Source of the DNA: Nostoc sp. CHAB 5824 | Lineage (GTDB): Bacteria > Cyanobacteriota > Cyanobacteriia > Cyanobacteriales > Nostocaceae | Assembly: GCF_020829665.1 (NCBI RefSeq) | Contig: NZ_JAIVFT010000005.1 | Location: 32,710-96,709 of the forward strand | DNA length: 64,000 bases | Direction of reading: 5' to 3' | Part shown: positions 44,268-54,188 of the stretch, one piece after another | Layout of the letters: each line of letters starts with the position of its first letter | How positions within the stretch are numbered: position 1 is the first letter of the stretch | Program-made: the position numbers and the translations under genes | The notes under the pieces: model-generated | Database searches by the model: none | What the model was told of the DNA's origin: nothing | Seen by the model: only the letters and a program-made list of their open reading frames with translations

Positions 44268-47200
44268 CTATTTACACCGTGTTGTACTAGTTTGCAGGTT
44301 GCTACAACTATAAATCAGGTTTGCGATCGCTCGAAGTAACTTACTTGGCTCCACAGGCTTGGTGATATGCTGCCCAAATCCGGCGGCAATTGCCTGTTGA
44401 TGATCTGCCTCAGCTGCGTAAGCTGTAAGGGCGATCGCTGGAATAGTCCCTCCCATCTCTGCTGACATAGCTCTGATTTGACGTATTAGCATATAACCGT
44501 CTACTTCCGGCATCCCAATGTCGCTTAACAGCAGATTTGGCTGCAACTGAGGCAGAGCTTGTAATGCCTCCACAGCCGATGCTACCTGAGTTACTACCGC
44601 GCCAGACTGCTCCAGAATGAAAGCAATCAACTCTCGCGTATCACGCTCATCATCCACAAGCAGAACTTTCACTCCATTTAGATCAGGCGAATCATCAGGT
44701 TGAAAGACAAGCTGATGGCTATTTAGATTAATCTTCATCAGCGGTAACATGACTGTAAAGGTTGCTCCCTGTTCTGCGCCCAAACTTTCTGCTTGAACTG
44801 TGCCTCCATGTAGCTCTACGATGTGACGAACAATAGCTAATCCTAATCCCAGTCCGCCAAATTTCCTGGTAGTTGCACCATCAGCTTGGCGGAAGTAGTC
44901 AAATACGAATGGTAAAAAATCTGCGTTAATTCCCTTACCTGTATCACTGACTTGAAGTTGAACTTGAGAACCATGTGACTGTAAACTGATTTCTACCTGT
45001 CCACCTTGGGGCGTAAACTTAATAGCATTGGAAAGTAAATTCCAGATAACTTGCTGCAAGCGACCTGAATCACCTGTAACTAGGAATTTGGGGTCACCCC
45101 TTTGGTGCGCTGGAAGCGCAACTTGGATTTGGGATTTTAGATTGTCAGGTTGCTTGTGAAAATCGATAGATTCTAAATTTATGTTCGGATCTTCTAATTC
45201 AAAATCTAAAATAGTAAATCGCAAATTGATAGATTTGGCTTGGGCGGCTAAACGTACAGTTTCTATTGCAGCTGCGATCGCAGTTTCCAGATTCACAGGA
45301 GCAATGTTCAGACTGAGTTTACCTTGTAAAATGCGAGAGACATCCAGCAAATCTTCAATTAGTTGGGTCTGAAGCTTGGCATTACGCTCAATGGTTTCGA
45401 GAGCGCGAGTGGTGGTTGCTTCATCATACTTTTTAGTTTGCAGTAACTTCGACCATCCCAAGATCGGGTTTAGCGGCGTGCGAAGTTCGTGGGAAAGAAC
45501 CGCCAAAAATTCATCTTTGATCCGGTTAGCTTGGACTAATTGCTCTTTTTGCTGCTGTAACGAATCCATCAACTGAGCGCGTTCCAGAGCAACCGCCACC
45601 TGATCGGAAGTTGCTTGTAATAAAGCAATTTCCCCAGAAGTGAAGTGGGTACGAGTAGAACTGGCAAAGGAGAGAACGCCAAGCAGCTTTCCCTGAGCAA
45701 TTAACGGTTGACCTGCATAAGCTGTGATTCCCAAATCTCTGAGGATCTGGGCATTTGGATGAGTAGAGTGCAGCACATCATTGACGACAATTTGATGACG
45801 TTCTTGCGCCACTAGTCCGCACATTCCTCGATTAAATTCCAAGTATTCAATTGCTTGAAATACTTCATCAGTAATTCCATTCCAAGCCACTAACCGAAGT
45901 TTCTGCTTATTTTCGTGCGTCTCAATTAGATAGTGGAAGTAAAAATGCAAATCCATCTGCGCCGAGAGTTTGCTAAACAAGCTGTTCATTAGATCCAATG
46001 GGCGCTCGGTTGAAAGCAAATCACTGGTTGTTTCAGAGAGCAGCTTGAGTCTTTCACTGCGCTCTTGCAAGGCAAGTTCAGCAAGCTGGCGTTCACGAAG
46101 GATGCGTTCGCGTTCGGTGATGTCAACTGCAACCCCTCCTACTAGGCGTTGCCCAGATGCATCGGCAATGGGAAACTTATATACCAAAAATTCCCCCAAA
46201 GTACCATCTGTGCGTGGGGCAGACTCGATGGTTTCAACAACCTGATTCGTCTGGGCAACCATTCTAATGTTATCGAGGAAGGGTTGAGCGATTTCGGCTG
46301 GGTATAGGTCAAAAATGTTTTTATTAATCGCCTTATTTGTTGTTAAATCGAATGTACTTAGATAAGTTGGGCTGAGGTAAAGTACACGTCCGTCTGCATT
46401 CGTAATCCATGCTGCGGCTGGAATATTGTCCATAAAAGCTTGAAATTGTTCTTGACTCTGACTTAGTGCTTTTTTAGCTTGCTGGAGATCGCTAATATCG
46501 AGAATGAATGCAACTGATTTTTGCCGAGATTCTCCTAACAGAGAGTAGCCAACTACAACTGGGACACTGGAACCATCCTTACGAATGCATTCCTTCTCAT
46601 AGGGAGTACAGGTTCCCTTCGCAGTTGCCTCGGCAATAGCCAGTTCATCTAAATATTGATACTCAGGAGGCGTGATATCAGCCCAGCGTAGTCTGCCTGT
46701 CTGAATATCTGCTTGGGTATAGCCTACAATTCGCAAGAACTCGTCGTTGGCTTCAGTGATACCACCATTTACATCACCAAAGAGAATACCAACTATATTC
46801 GCTTTCACAAAACTTTTGAGGCGTTCTTCACTTGCTTGGACTGCTTTCTCTGCTTGCTTGCGTTTGCTGATATCTGTGGTACTGCCAACTACACGGACTG
46901 GTTTTCCATCAGCATCCCGTTGCACCACTATTCCCTGATCCAATATATAAATGTACTGATTATCCTGGTTGCGAATGCGATACTCGGCAGCATAGCGATC
47001 GCCATTTGCCCAAGCGATCGCCGCCTCCTCTTCTAGACGTTGCAAATCCTCTGGATGGACAAGCTCACGCCACCAATTACCAGTTGGTTGGGCAATGTCG
47101 AGGGAATAGCCCAAAATTCTGGTTAACCCCTCGGTTCTTTCAACGGTATCCCGCTCTATATTCCAGTCATAAATGAGACAGTTTACCGCAGATGCTGCTA

Positions 47201-48362
47201 ACTCAAAACGCTCGTTAGCTAATCTCAGGCGTTCCTCTTTCTCCCGCAAAGTTTGTTCTACTTGTTTGCGTTCGCTGATGTCACGGAAGAAAATGTCAAG
47301 ACCATCCTCACAAGGGTAGGCGTGAATCTCTAGCCACAGGTCATAGGATGGGAAGTGGTAGTGATGCTCGAAGTGGACAGGAATCTGTTCTGCCATCGCC
47401 AGTCGATACTGGCGCTCTACATTAGTGCCTACTGATGCAGACCACTCCTCCCAGTGCGACTTGCCGATAACCTCTGTCCGGGGTTTGCCGTTAATTCGCC
47501 CTGCTTCGGCATTTTGGTAGATGATGCGCCAATCCCGGTCTAAAGTAATAAATGCATCACTCATGTTTTCTAGAGTGCGTGTGTTCCGCTCATTGGCTTG
47601 CTGTAATGCCGCTTCTGCTTGTTTGCGTTCGCTCAAATCAACAACGAAGCCAATGACCGTTTCTTGAGTATCTCCCACGACAACAGAACCGAGCAAAACG
47701 GGAATGCGATCGCCATCTTTGCGGATGTATTCCTTCTCAAAGGGTTTACATGCTCCGGTAGTTTTCAGTTCTTCCACTGAATGCTCACTCAATAGAAGAT
47801 ATTCAGGTGGGGTCATCTCGCGCCAGGTCATTTGGCTAGCAGAAAAATCTTCTCGCGTATAGCCGACCATGTTCAGAAAAGCATCATTGGCTTCCATGAT
47901 GAAGCCGTTGTTCATATCAGTTACGATAACTCCAATGATGTTGGATTCTGCCAGTCGGCTAAACCGCATTTCGCTATTTTGCAACAATTTCAGGTTTGTC
48001 TCTGCCTTGTGTCTGGCAGTTCGCAATGAAGAGAGCGCGGTAATTAATAAGGATACTAATGAGAATGTAGTTAATTGTACCAGGACGTTCAGGCTGAGGA
48101 AATCGAACGAGTAGACTGGCTCGATCAAAAAATAGAGAGCAGTTGTAATAGATAAGGCGATCGCTAGTACTCCAAGTCCCATGCCACCATACCAGGCACT
48201 GATTGCCACCGCAGCATAAAAGAATGTAAATACGCTCGGATCGAAGACTGGCAATAACAGTCGCGTCAGCAGCAGCGCCGCTATGACTGCCAGAATCATC
48301 ACACCATAGGTTAGTAACCAAGAGCGCATCATCAAAATTTTTTCGGGTACTTTCACCATCAT
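44268..48362 (-). CDS. Multi-PAS hybrid sensor histidine kinase
   Basis: 1364 residues. The order is: membrane sensor of the DUF4118/KdpD type (about 10-110, four spans), five PAS/PAC units (about 128-245, 250-370, 385-510, 515-635, 640-760), one GAF domain (about 785-925), HisKA with FLAVLSHELRTPLNPILGWS (His958), HATPase with GGLGLGLAIVRHIVELHGG, and a C-terminal receiver with VLLVDDERDTREL and LLLSDIGMPE (Asp1281). It starts at the ATG at 48362, one base after the stop of the XRE regulator gene, so the two form an operon. The signal is unknown. GAF lacks the cysteine motifs of bilin-binding types. PAS1 and PAS4 are much alike, suggesting internal duplication. Confidence 0.9.
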   Translation of the reverse strand: MMVKVPEKILMMRSWLLTYGVMILAVIAALLLTRLLLPVFDPSVFTFFYAAVAISAWYGGMGLGVLAIALSITTALYFLIEPVYSFDFLSLNVLVQLTTFSLVSLLITALSSLRTARHKAETNLKLLQNSEMRFSRLAESNIIGVIVTDMNNGFIMEANDAFLNMVGYTREDFSASQMTWREMTPPEYLLLSEHSVEELKTTGACKPFEKEYIRKDGDRIPVLLGSVVVGDTQETVIGFVVDLSERKQAEAALQQANERNTRTLENMSDAFITLDRDWRIIYQNAEAGRINGKPRTEVIGKSHWEEWSASVGTNVERQYRLAMAEQIPVHFEHHYHFPSYDLWLEIHAYPCEDGLDIFFRDISERKQVEQTLREKEERLRLANERFELAASAVNCLIYDWNIERDTVERTEGLTRILGYSLDIAQPTGNWWRELVHPEDLQRLEEEAAIAWANGDRYAAEYRIRNQDNQYIYILDQGIVVQRDADGKPVRVVGSTTDISKRKQAEKAVQASEERLKSFVKANIVGILFGDVNGGITEANDEFLRIVGYTQADIQTGRLRWADITPPEYQYLDELAIAEATAKGTCTPYEKECIRKDGSSVPVVVGYSLLGESRQKSVAFILDISDLQQAKKALSQSQEQFQAFMDNIPAAAWITNADGRVLYLSPTYLSTFDLTTNKAINKNIFDLYPAEIAQPFLDNIRMVAQTNQVVETIESAPRTDGTLGEFLVYKFPIADASGQRLVGGVAVDITERERILRERQLAELALQERSERLKLLSETTSDLLSTERPLDLMNSLFSKLSAQMDLHFYFHYLIETHENKQKLRLVAWNGITDEVFQAIEYLEFNRGMCGLVAQERHQIVVNDVLHSTHPNAQILRDLGITAYAGQPLIAQGKLLGVLSFASSTRTHFTSGEIALLQATSDQVAVALERAQLMDSLQQQKEQLVQANRIKDEFLAVLSHELRTPLNPILGWSKLLQTKKYDEATTTRALETIERNAKLQTQLIEDLLDVSRILQGKLSLNIAPVNLETAIAAAIETVRLAAQAKSINLRFTILDFELEDPNINLESIDFHKQPDNLKSQIQVALPAHQRGDPKFLVTGDSGRLQQVIWNLLSNAIKFTPQGGQVEISLQSHGSQVQLQVSDTGKGINADFLPFVFDYFRQADGATTRKFGGLGLGLAIVRHIVELHGGTVQAESLGAEQGATFTVMLPLMKINLNSHQLVFQPDDSPDLNGVKVLLVDDERDTRELIAFILEQSGAVVTQVASAVEALQALPQLQPNLLLSDIGMPEVDGYMLIRQIRAMSAEMGGTIPAIALTAYAAEADHQQAIAAGFGQHITKPVEPSKLLRAIANLIYSCSNLQTSTTRCK

Positions 48363-48363
48363 C

Positions 48364-48684
48364 TTAGGAGTGCTCCTGCTGCTCCGCTTTTAGGAGATAC
48401 TCGTTCAGTAGTCTTTTGCCTGGTTCGCCCATCTTCTGTAACATTTCTTCAATTAGCTTTAATGCCATCTGTGAAGGCACTGTAGACCCGTTTTCCCAGC
48501 GATTAACTGTTCGCAGGGAAACTCCCAACTTGGCTGCAAACTTTTCCTGAGAGAGATCGAGCTGCTGCCGAAGTTCACGGATTAAATCTGAAATTTTTAG
48601 TGACTTTCCTCGTTTCATAATACGAAGAGTAAGACAGGCGTCTCGCCATTTGTCTCCAGCTTGAGGAAGAATTTCAACAGTCAT
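48364..48684 (-). CDS. XRE-family helix-turn-helix regulator
   Basis: 106 residues. HTH_XRE domain at about 30-90: IRELRQQLDLSQEKFAAKLG, then VSLRTVNRWENGSTVPSQMA. A short helical tail ends in the stop that sits directly before the hybrid kinase gene. A start at an internal ATG (48618, MKRGKSLKI) is possible, since neither has a clear ribosome-binding site. It probably controls its own operon or acts downstream of the kinase; neither is shown by the sequence. Confidence 0.85.
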   Translation of the reverse strand: MTVEILPQAGDKWRDACLTLRIMKRGKSLKISDLIRELRQQLDLSQEKFAAKLGVSLRTVNRWENGSTVPSQMALKLIEEMLQKMGEPGKRLLNEYLLKAEQQEHS

Positions 48685-49271
48685 TAGTTATTATCAATTT
48701 TATCTTTTGGCAAAATGCCAATATCAGTTGTTAATCCTCATTAATTACTGTTCACCGATTTAAGTCCCCACCATACTTCTGATAACTGTTAACTGTTTTA
48801 AGGTGGTGCGACAAAAACTTATTTAGACAAAATAACTGTAGAAGGTAACTATAAAATAAATATTAAATTTTGTTAGGTATGTGATATCAAGATAGTAAAA
48901 TAGAATAAATGCTGTGATAATTTTTAAGGATCGTCTACCGCAAAAAATCTATGGGTGATGCATTACATTATCATTCTTCATACCTTACTTAAATATTACA
49001 TATATAGCAATCCTAAATTATTCGTGAAAAGTTAGATACCGCGAATTTTGACAATTTAGATAATATTATTACAAATATTATTGATATATAAGTTTTATCT
49101 AATACTTTGCATTTATAAGTTTTTCCAACTTATAGTTAATTTTACCAAAATTATCTGAAATAGTTTTCAAAACAGGTAGTTAATTTTACTTATAAGGTAA
49201 GATTTCAATAGCAAAGCTGTAAAGCTATAATAAGATTTAAATAAAACTTTTGCTTAATCTATATTACTGTT
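48685..49271. other. AT-rich intergenic region, no gene seen
   Basis: 587 bases between divergent genes (XRE regulator and acyltransferase), so it should hold two promoters. A block at about 49006-49042 (ATATAGCAATCCTAAAT followed by TATTCGTGAAAAGTTAG) is a diverged copy of one at about 44090-44120, another dispersed repeat. Nothing else stands out. Confidence 0.45.
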
Positions 49272-50309
49272 TTGATTAATCAACAGTCCGACAACCTTTT
49301 CAACACTCAACTGGAAAATGCACCAGGTGAAGGCTATATATTTAGCTGGTTTGATTGGTTTTGTCTTTGGTATCCTCCAGGCTGGCTAATTTTATTCAAC
49401 CGTCATTGGCAGCACTATCATAACGATTCAGACGGTTGGAATTGGCCCGAATATGGATTATTTTTAATTCCTGGCGGATTTTATCTGGCGCTACTGAGTC
49501 GTTGGTTGCGTCTTGGTTTTCGCATACCCCGAATAGAAGTTGGTGAATTTGATCCCAAATATCAACAAGCTTTTCGTAAAGAAGTTCTCGCCCCAATCGT
49601 TAAATACTATTTTCGGGGAGAATTACAACAAGTTGAAAACTTGCCGCAAACAGGGCCATTGATTGTGGCAATGAATCACGCAGGGATGAGTTTTCCTTGG
49701 GATTTTTTGACTTTGGGTTATTTATTAGGTGAAGCTAGAGGATGGGTGGTACAACCTGTAGCAAGTCCAGCATTATTTGAGCATCCTTGGATGATTTGGT
49801 GGCTACCATCTAAATGGTCGCAGGTTTTGGGTGGTGTACGAGCTAAATTAGATGATTTTGAAGCAGCTATCGCCCAAGGTAAAATTCTCTTATATGCACC
49901 CGAAGGTATCCGTGGCCCTATGAAGGGTTGGAAAAGACGCTATCAACTAGAAAAGTTTGATGTAAGTTTTATTAAGTTGAGCGATCGCTATCAAATTCCT
50001 ATTCTCCCAGTAGTTTGCATCGGTAGTGAATCTTTACATCCTTGGGCTGTTAATTTCAAAAAATTGCAACGACTAGTCAAATTACCATTTTTGCCTTTCT
50101 CGCCTTTAATGCTTGTCTTAATTCTGTTTCCTTCAATGGGAGTTTGGGCAATGAGAACTCGTCTGCGTTACTTTATTCAGCCTTTGGAAACAGCAGAATT
50201 GTACAACTATTCAAACAAAGGGCGTACAGTAGTTTATCAGCAGGCACAACAATTACGAGAAAAACTGCAAGTTAAAATTAATCAGTTATTGGCAAAAGTT
50301 AAATCCTAA
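49272..50309 (+). CDS. PlsC-like lysophospholipid acyltransferase family protein
   Basis: 345 residues from a TTG at 49272. An N-terminal hydrophobic region (about 25-75; FDWFCLWYPPGWLILF and YGLFLIPGGFYLALLS) anchors it. The acyltransferase domain has NHAGMSFPWDFLTLGY (the NHX4D motif in the stretched form of this subgroup), a VVQPVASPALF strand, APEGIRGP in place of the FPEG motif and ILPVVCIGSES. It probably acylates a glycerolipid or related acceptor at the inner membrane. The acceptor is unknown. A lone gene. Confidence 0.8.
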   Translation: MINQQSDNLFNTQLENAPGEGYIFSWFDWFCLWYPPGWLILFNRHWQHYHNDSDGWNWPEYGLFLIPGGFYLALLSRWLRLGFRIPRIEVGEFDPKYQQAFRKEVLAPIVKYYFRGELQQVENLPQTGPLIVAMNHAGMSFPWDFLTLGYLLGEARGWVVQPVASPALFEHPWMIWWLPSKWSQVLGGVRAKLDDFEAAIAQGKILLYAPEGIRGPMKGWKRRYQLEKFDVSFIKLSDRYQIPILPVVCIGSESLHPWAVNFKKLQRLVKLPFLPFSPLMLVLILFPSMGVWAMRTRLRYFIQPLETAELYNYSNKGRTVVYQQAQQLREKLQVKINQLLAKVKS

Positions 50310-50378
50310 GAATGGATTTAATTCAAAGTAATTCACAATTATTACTCCACCCATGAATTGAGCTAAGGCATAGCGCAA

Positions 50379-51350
50379 CTACGCTTTCCCAATGTGATCG
50401 CGATCGTGCCGTTCCTCAAAATCGATGATTGGGCCCTTCGGTACAATTCGATTTGGATTAATATCGGTCATACTCATGTAATAGCCGCGCTTGGTATAGT
50501 CTAGATTACACGTCGCTTTGAATTCAGGACGCTGATATAGATCCTTTAAATAATTCCAGAGGTTCGGATAGTCGAGAATTCGCCGCAAGTTGCATTTAAA
50601 GTGACCGTAATATACTGAGTCGAAGCGATACAGCGTTACAAACATACAAATATCGGCTTCAGTGAGTTGAACGCCACATAAATAGCGCTGCTTGCTTAGA
50701 ACGGTTTCCCAATGATCTAAACTCTCAAAGAGTTCAGTTACCGCATTTTCGTAGGCTGTTTGCTCCCTGGCAAAACCAGAGCGATATACACCAGCATTGA
50801 TTGGCATATAAATTGCATTGATCGTTTCATCAATCTGCTGTTGTAGATTGCGTGGGTATAAGTCTATTTTTTGCCTTGCCAATTCCCCAAACTCTACATC
50901 AAACATCCGCATGATTTCACGAGATTCGTTGTTGACGATTGTTTGAGTTTGCCGATCCCACAACACTGGAACGGTGACTCGCCCTGTGTATTTGGGATCG
51001 GCTTTTAGGTAGATATCTTGTAAATATTGAGCGTGATTCACCCAATCAGGAATGGCTCCCGGCGCCTCCGAAAACATCCAGCCTTTGTCGCTCATAATCG
51101 GATCGACAATAGAGACTGAGATTGCATCATTCAATCCTTTGAGTTCTCGCATAATTAAGGTGCGATGCGCCCACGGACAGGCCAAGGAAACGTAGAGGTG
51201 ATAGCGTCCTGCTTCTGCCTTAAACCCGCTATTTCCATCTGCGGTGACACGATGGCGAAACGTTGTTGGTATCTCATGGAACTCACTGCTTTGATTTCGC
51301 TCATTCTCATCGCTTATCCATTTACCTCTAACCATCATTCCTGATGCCAT
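50379..51350 (-). CDS. Glutathionyl-hydroquinone reductase (Xi-class GST)
   Basis: 323 residues, full length for the YqjG/ECM4/PcpF family. YHLYVSLACPWAHRTLIMRE carries the catalytic Cys (about 58) of the CPWAHR motif. VPVLWDRQTQTIVNNESREI is the glutathione-binding part, and the C-terminal helical domain has YLCGVQLTEADICMFVTLYR with FDSVYYGHFKCN. The family reduces glutathionyl-hydroquinones with glutathione, a quinone detoxification step in the cytoplasm. The ATG at 51350 has a GGAGG-type site upstream. A lone gene. Confidence 0.92.
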   Translation of the reverse strand: MASGMMVRGKWISDENERNQSSEFHEIPTTFRHRVTADGNSGFKAEAGRYHLYVSLACPWAHRTLIMRELKGLNDAISVSIVDPIMSDKGWMFSEAPGAIPDWVNHAQYLQDIYLKADPKYTGRVTVPVLWDRQTQTIVNNESREIMRMFDVEFGELARQKIDLYPRNLQQQIDETINAIYMPINAGVYRSGFAREQTAYENAVTELFESLDHWETVLSKQRYLCGVQLTEADICMFVTLYRFDSVYYGHFKCNLRRILDYPNLWNYLKDLYQRPEFKATCNLDYTKRGYYMSMTDINPNRIVPKGPIIDFEERHDRDHIGKA

Positions 51351-51639
51351 AATTCCCTCCTAAGCGTGATGGTGTAATTGCAATACTTCTCGGGTTTTGG
51401 GGAAAAGGGGAAAGAAAAAACTTTTACCCTTTACTCCAAACCCGATTCTGAATTAAAAATGCACAAAGAGAGAAGTATTAGATGTAATTGTGCCTTTGCT
51501 GGTTTAATTAATTCCATCAAAGCTTTATCCTCTTATGAACGAAAATCAGCTTTTTTATTTTTTTGTGAGAAATCTCGGTTCATTGGTGTCAACTTAATGT
51601 AAAAACCAGTCGAGACAAAGCTTTGAGAGATTGTCTTTC

Positions 51640-51663
51640 TCGTTCCCAGTCAGAGACTGGGAA
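51640..51663. repeat. Palindromic repeat CGTTCCCAGTC...GACTGGGAA
   Basis: An inverted repeat of the widespread TTCCCAGTCTnAGACTGGGAA type; a second copy lies at 61925-61949. It sits in the 430-base gap between the reductase and transketolase genes, which otherwise shows only a G-rich low-complexity stretch near 51395-51415. Confidence 0.7.
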
Positions 51664-51788
51664 TGCCTAATGTGAGGCTCCGCCTCCAGAATTAGCGGCA
51701 GAGACGCAATTGAAGTGCATTTCCAGCCAGAGGCTCTTAACGAGGTTTTAAAAGGGTTTTACCTTAAGTTGACACCAAATGATCTCGG

Positions 51789-53678
51789 TTATACCCCTAC
51801 AGGCTGTCTAACTTGCGATTTCACGGCTTCAACAATGGCATCTGCGTCAATTTTGGCAGCATGAAGCAATTCTTCTGGGGTGCCTGAACCTGGCATATCA
51901 AGCACTGCCAACTTAATTAGCCGCACTTGAAGCCCATCAAAAGTAGGAATACTGTTAGTACCAGCAAAGGTATCAAGCACAGCCGCACCTAGTCCACCTT
52001 CCATCCAGTGGTCTTCAACAACGACTAAATTACCCTTGGTATCGCGTGCAGCTTGATGAAGTGTCTGCACATCAATGGGTTTGATGGAGTAGGCATCTAT
52101 GACACGCACCATAATGCCTTCATTTTTGAGACGATCGCAAGCCTTAAGTGCTTCATGTAGTGTAATACCAGCCGCAATTACAGTGGCTTGATCTCGCTCA
52201 GAACTACGAATTACTTTGCTACCACCAATGGGAAATTCTTCATCAGAGCCATAAATTACAGGTGTGCTTTCCCTGGTGGTGCGGAGATAGACAACACCAT
52301 TGCGATCGCTCATCTGCGCTACTAGTTTAGCTGTCTGATTGGCATCACTGGGATAGAGTACAGTACTACTCCACACCGCGCGGAAGGCTGCTAAGTCCTC
52401 CAGTGCCATTTGTGAAGGGCCATCCTGACCAATGGATACGCCAGCATGAGAACCCACTAATTTAATGTTGGCGCGAGAGATAGCCGCCATGCGTACAAAG
52501 TCGTAAGCTCTACTCAAGAAGGCGGCGAAGCTGGAAGCAAAGGGTTTGTATTTCCGCACCTGCAAACCTACCGCTGCTGCGATCATTTGTTGTTCAGCAA
52601 TGTACATCTCAAAGTAGCGTTCAGGATAGGCTTCGGCAAAATCTTCGGCACAAGTGGAATTACTCACTTCAGCATCAAGGACAACTACATCAGGTTGAGC
52701 GGCTCCCAATGCTACTAATGCGTCACCATATGCTCGACGTGTTGCGACTTTTGCACCTTTGTTGTACGTGGGAAGTTGTAGTACTTGAGGATTACCTATT
52801 GCAGCGGGTTGACCTTGTTCTTCGGGTTTATTTACTTGAATTTTGATCTGGCGTTCACCACCTAATTCTGCGATCGCTCGTTTCTCATCGTCGGGTTGGA
52901 GTGCTTTGCCATGCCAACCACCTAAATCTTCCAAAGAAGCCACACCTTTGCCTTTTTTCGTCCGAGCGATAATTACCGTGGGGCGATCGTTAATGCTCAA
53001 AGCAGCGCTAAAGGCTTGGTCAATCTCTGTCAAGTCGTGACCATCAATTTCAATTGCTTGCCAGCCAAAAGCTCTAGCACGTGCAGCATAGGCTTTTGTG
53101 TTCCAACCCAGTTCAGTCTGACCCCGCTGGCCTAGTCGATTAACATCGATAACGGCGATCAGATTGTCTAGGCTGTAGTGTGAGGCATGATCAAAAGCCT
53201 CCCACACAGACCCCTCAGATGTTTCGCTATCTCCCAGCAACACCCAGACATGGTATGGAAGTTGATCTAAATATTTACCTGCTAGAGCCACCCCTACACC
53301 AATTGGTAATCCTTGTCCCAATGAGCCAGTTGCCACATCAACCCAAGGTAAAACTGGTGTGGGATGTCCTTCTAGACGACTGCCAATTTTCCGCAGTGAC
53401 AATAACTCCTCATCAGTAATTACTCCCGCAGCTTTATACATGGCATAGAGCAGAGGTGCAGCATGTCCTTTCGAGAGAAGGAAGCGATCGCTATTAGGAT
53501 TATGTGGGTTATCAAAGTCGTAGCTAAGATATTTGCAGAGTAAAACCGCCATCAGATCGGCGGGTGACATGGACGAAGTAGGATGACCTGAACCGGCAAC
53601 GGTTGTAGCGCGAATACTATCGACACGCAACTGTTGTGCTAGTTCATGCCATTGGTGTAATTGCTCCTGTGTAGTCAT
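51789..53678 (-). CDS. Transketolase (single-polypeptide, animal-like length)
   Basis: 629 residues. Thiamine-diphosphate domain: DSIRATTVAGSGHPTSSMSP, FLLSKGHAAPLLYAM, HPTPVLPWVDVATGSLGQGL, and GDSETSEGSVWEAFDHAS as the metal/ThDP motif. Pyrimidine domain: EMYIAEQQMIAAAVGLQ (catalytic Glu), GSHAGVSIGQDGPSQMALED. The length and the set of motifs fit the shorter transketolases, and not the about 670-residue Calvin-cycle form expected elsewhere in a cyanobacterial genome. It may serve a side pathway or special growth condition. It shows no partner gene; the gap upstream is long. Confidence 0.85.
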   Translation of the reverse strand: MTTQEQLHQWHELAQQLRVDSIRATTVAGSGHPTSSMSPADLMAVLLCKYLSYDFDNPHNPNSDRFLLSKGHAAPLLYAMYKAAGVITDEELLSLRKIGSRLEGHPTPVLPWVDVATGSLGQGLPIGVGVALAGKYLDQLPYHVWVLLGDSETSEGSVWEAFDHASHYSLDNLIAVIDVNRLGQRGQTELGWNTKAYAARARAFGWQAIEIDGHDLTEIDQAFSAALSINDRPTVIIARTKKGKGVASLEDLGGWHGKALQPDDEKRAIAELGGERQIKIQVNKPEEQGQPAAIGNPQVLQLPTYNKGAKVATRRAYGDALVALGAAQPDVVVLDAEVSNSTCAEDFAEAYPERYFEMYIAEQQMIAAAVGLQVRKYKPFASSFAAFLSRAYDFVRMAAISRANIKLVGSHAGVSIGQDGPSQMALEDLAAFRAVWSSTVLYPSDANQTAKLVAQMSDRNGVVYLRTTRESTPVIYGSDEEFPIGGSKVIRSSERDQATVIAAGITLHEALKACDRLKNEGIMVRVIDAYSIKPIDVQTLHQAARDTKGNLVVVEDHWMEGGLGAAVLDTFAGTNSIPTFDGLQVRLIKLAVLDMPGSGTPEELLHAAKIDADAIVEAVKSQVRQPVGV

Positions 53679-54188
53679 AATAATATTCCTTAATAAAAAT
53701 CAAGAGTATTGCAGGGAATTCTTTGTCTAATCAGTCGTGTTTTAGCTAGACTTGGCTATCTTCCCGAACGAAATTGCCAATATTTTGATATGTAAAAAGA
53801 TAGATTATTCTTTTTTTATTTTACTTTGTTATCGGTAGTATTTTTCTACCTATAAGCAGACATAAATCTAATTAAACTTGTTCAGAGATTTATTTTAATT
53901 TCCCTAAGTTTACTTTAGATAGTAGAAGCTACAGTGGCTTCTTTCTAATGGAAGAACCAAGCTTTATTTCTTAAAGTTTAGAATAATTACAAAAAGTTAA
54001 GTCTTTTCTTTGTAGAGAACTCCAAAATAGTGCAGAAAAAAGTAATTTGATTTTAATATTTGAATTTTCTTAATAACTGAATACTATAGCGGTTCCCACA
54101 AAAATAATTAACCACAGATAAAGACAGATACGGGCGCATCTATGAATTGGGGGAGTACAAGCGTTTTGATAAGCCTCAACAGCATTGC
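53679..54188. other. AT-rich intergenic region, no gene seen
   Basis: 510 bases with no supported gene. The left side should hold the transketolase promoter. The block near 54095-54145 (AACCACAGATAAAGACAGAT) is a frequent intergenic motif in cyanobacteria. Confidence 0.45.

Noticed and set aside
51378..51602. 74-codon plus-strand frame
   Set aside because: Begins in a G-rich low-complexity repeat and has no family signal or ribosome-binding site.
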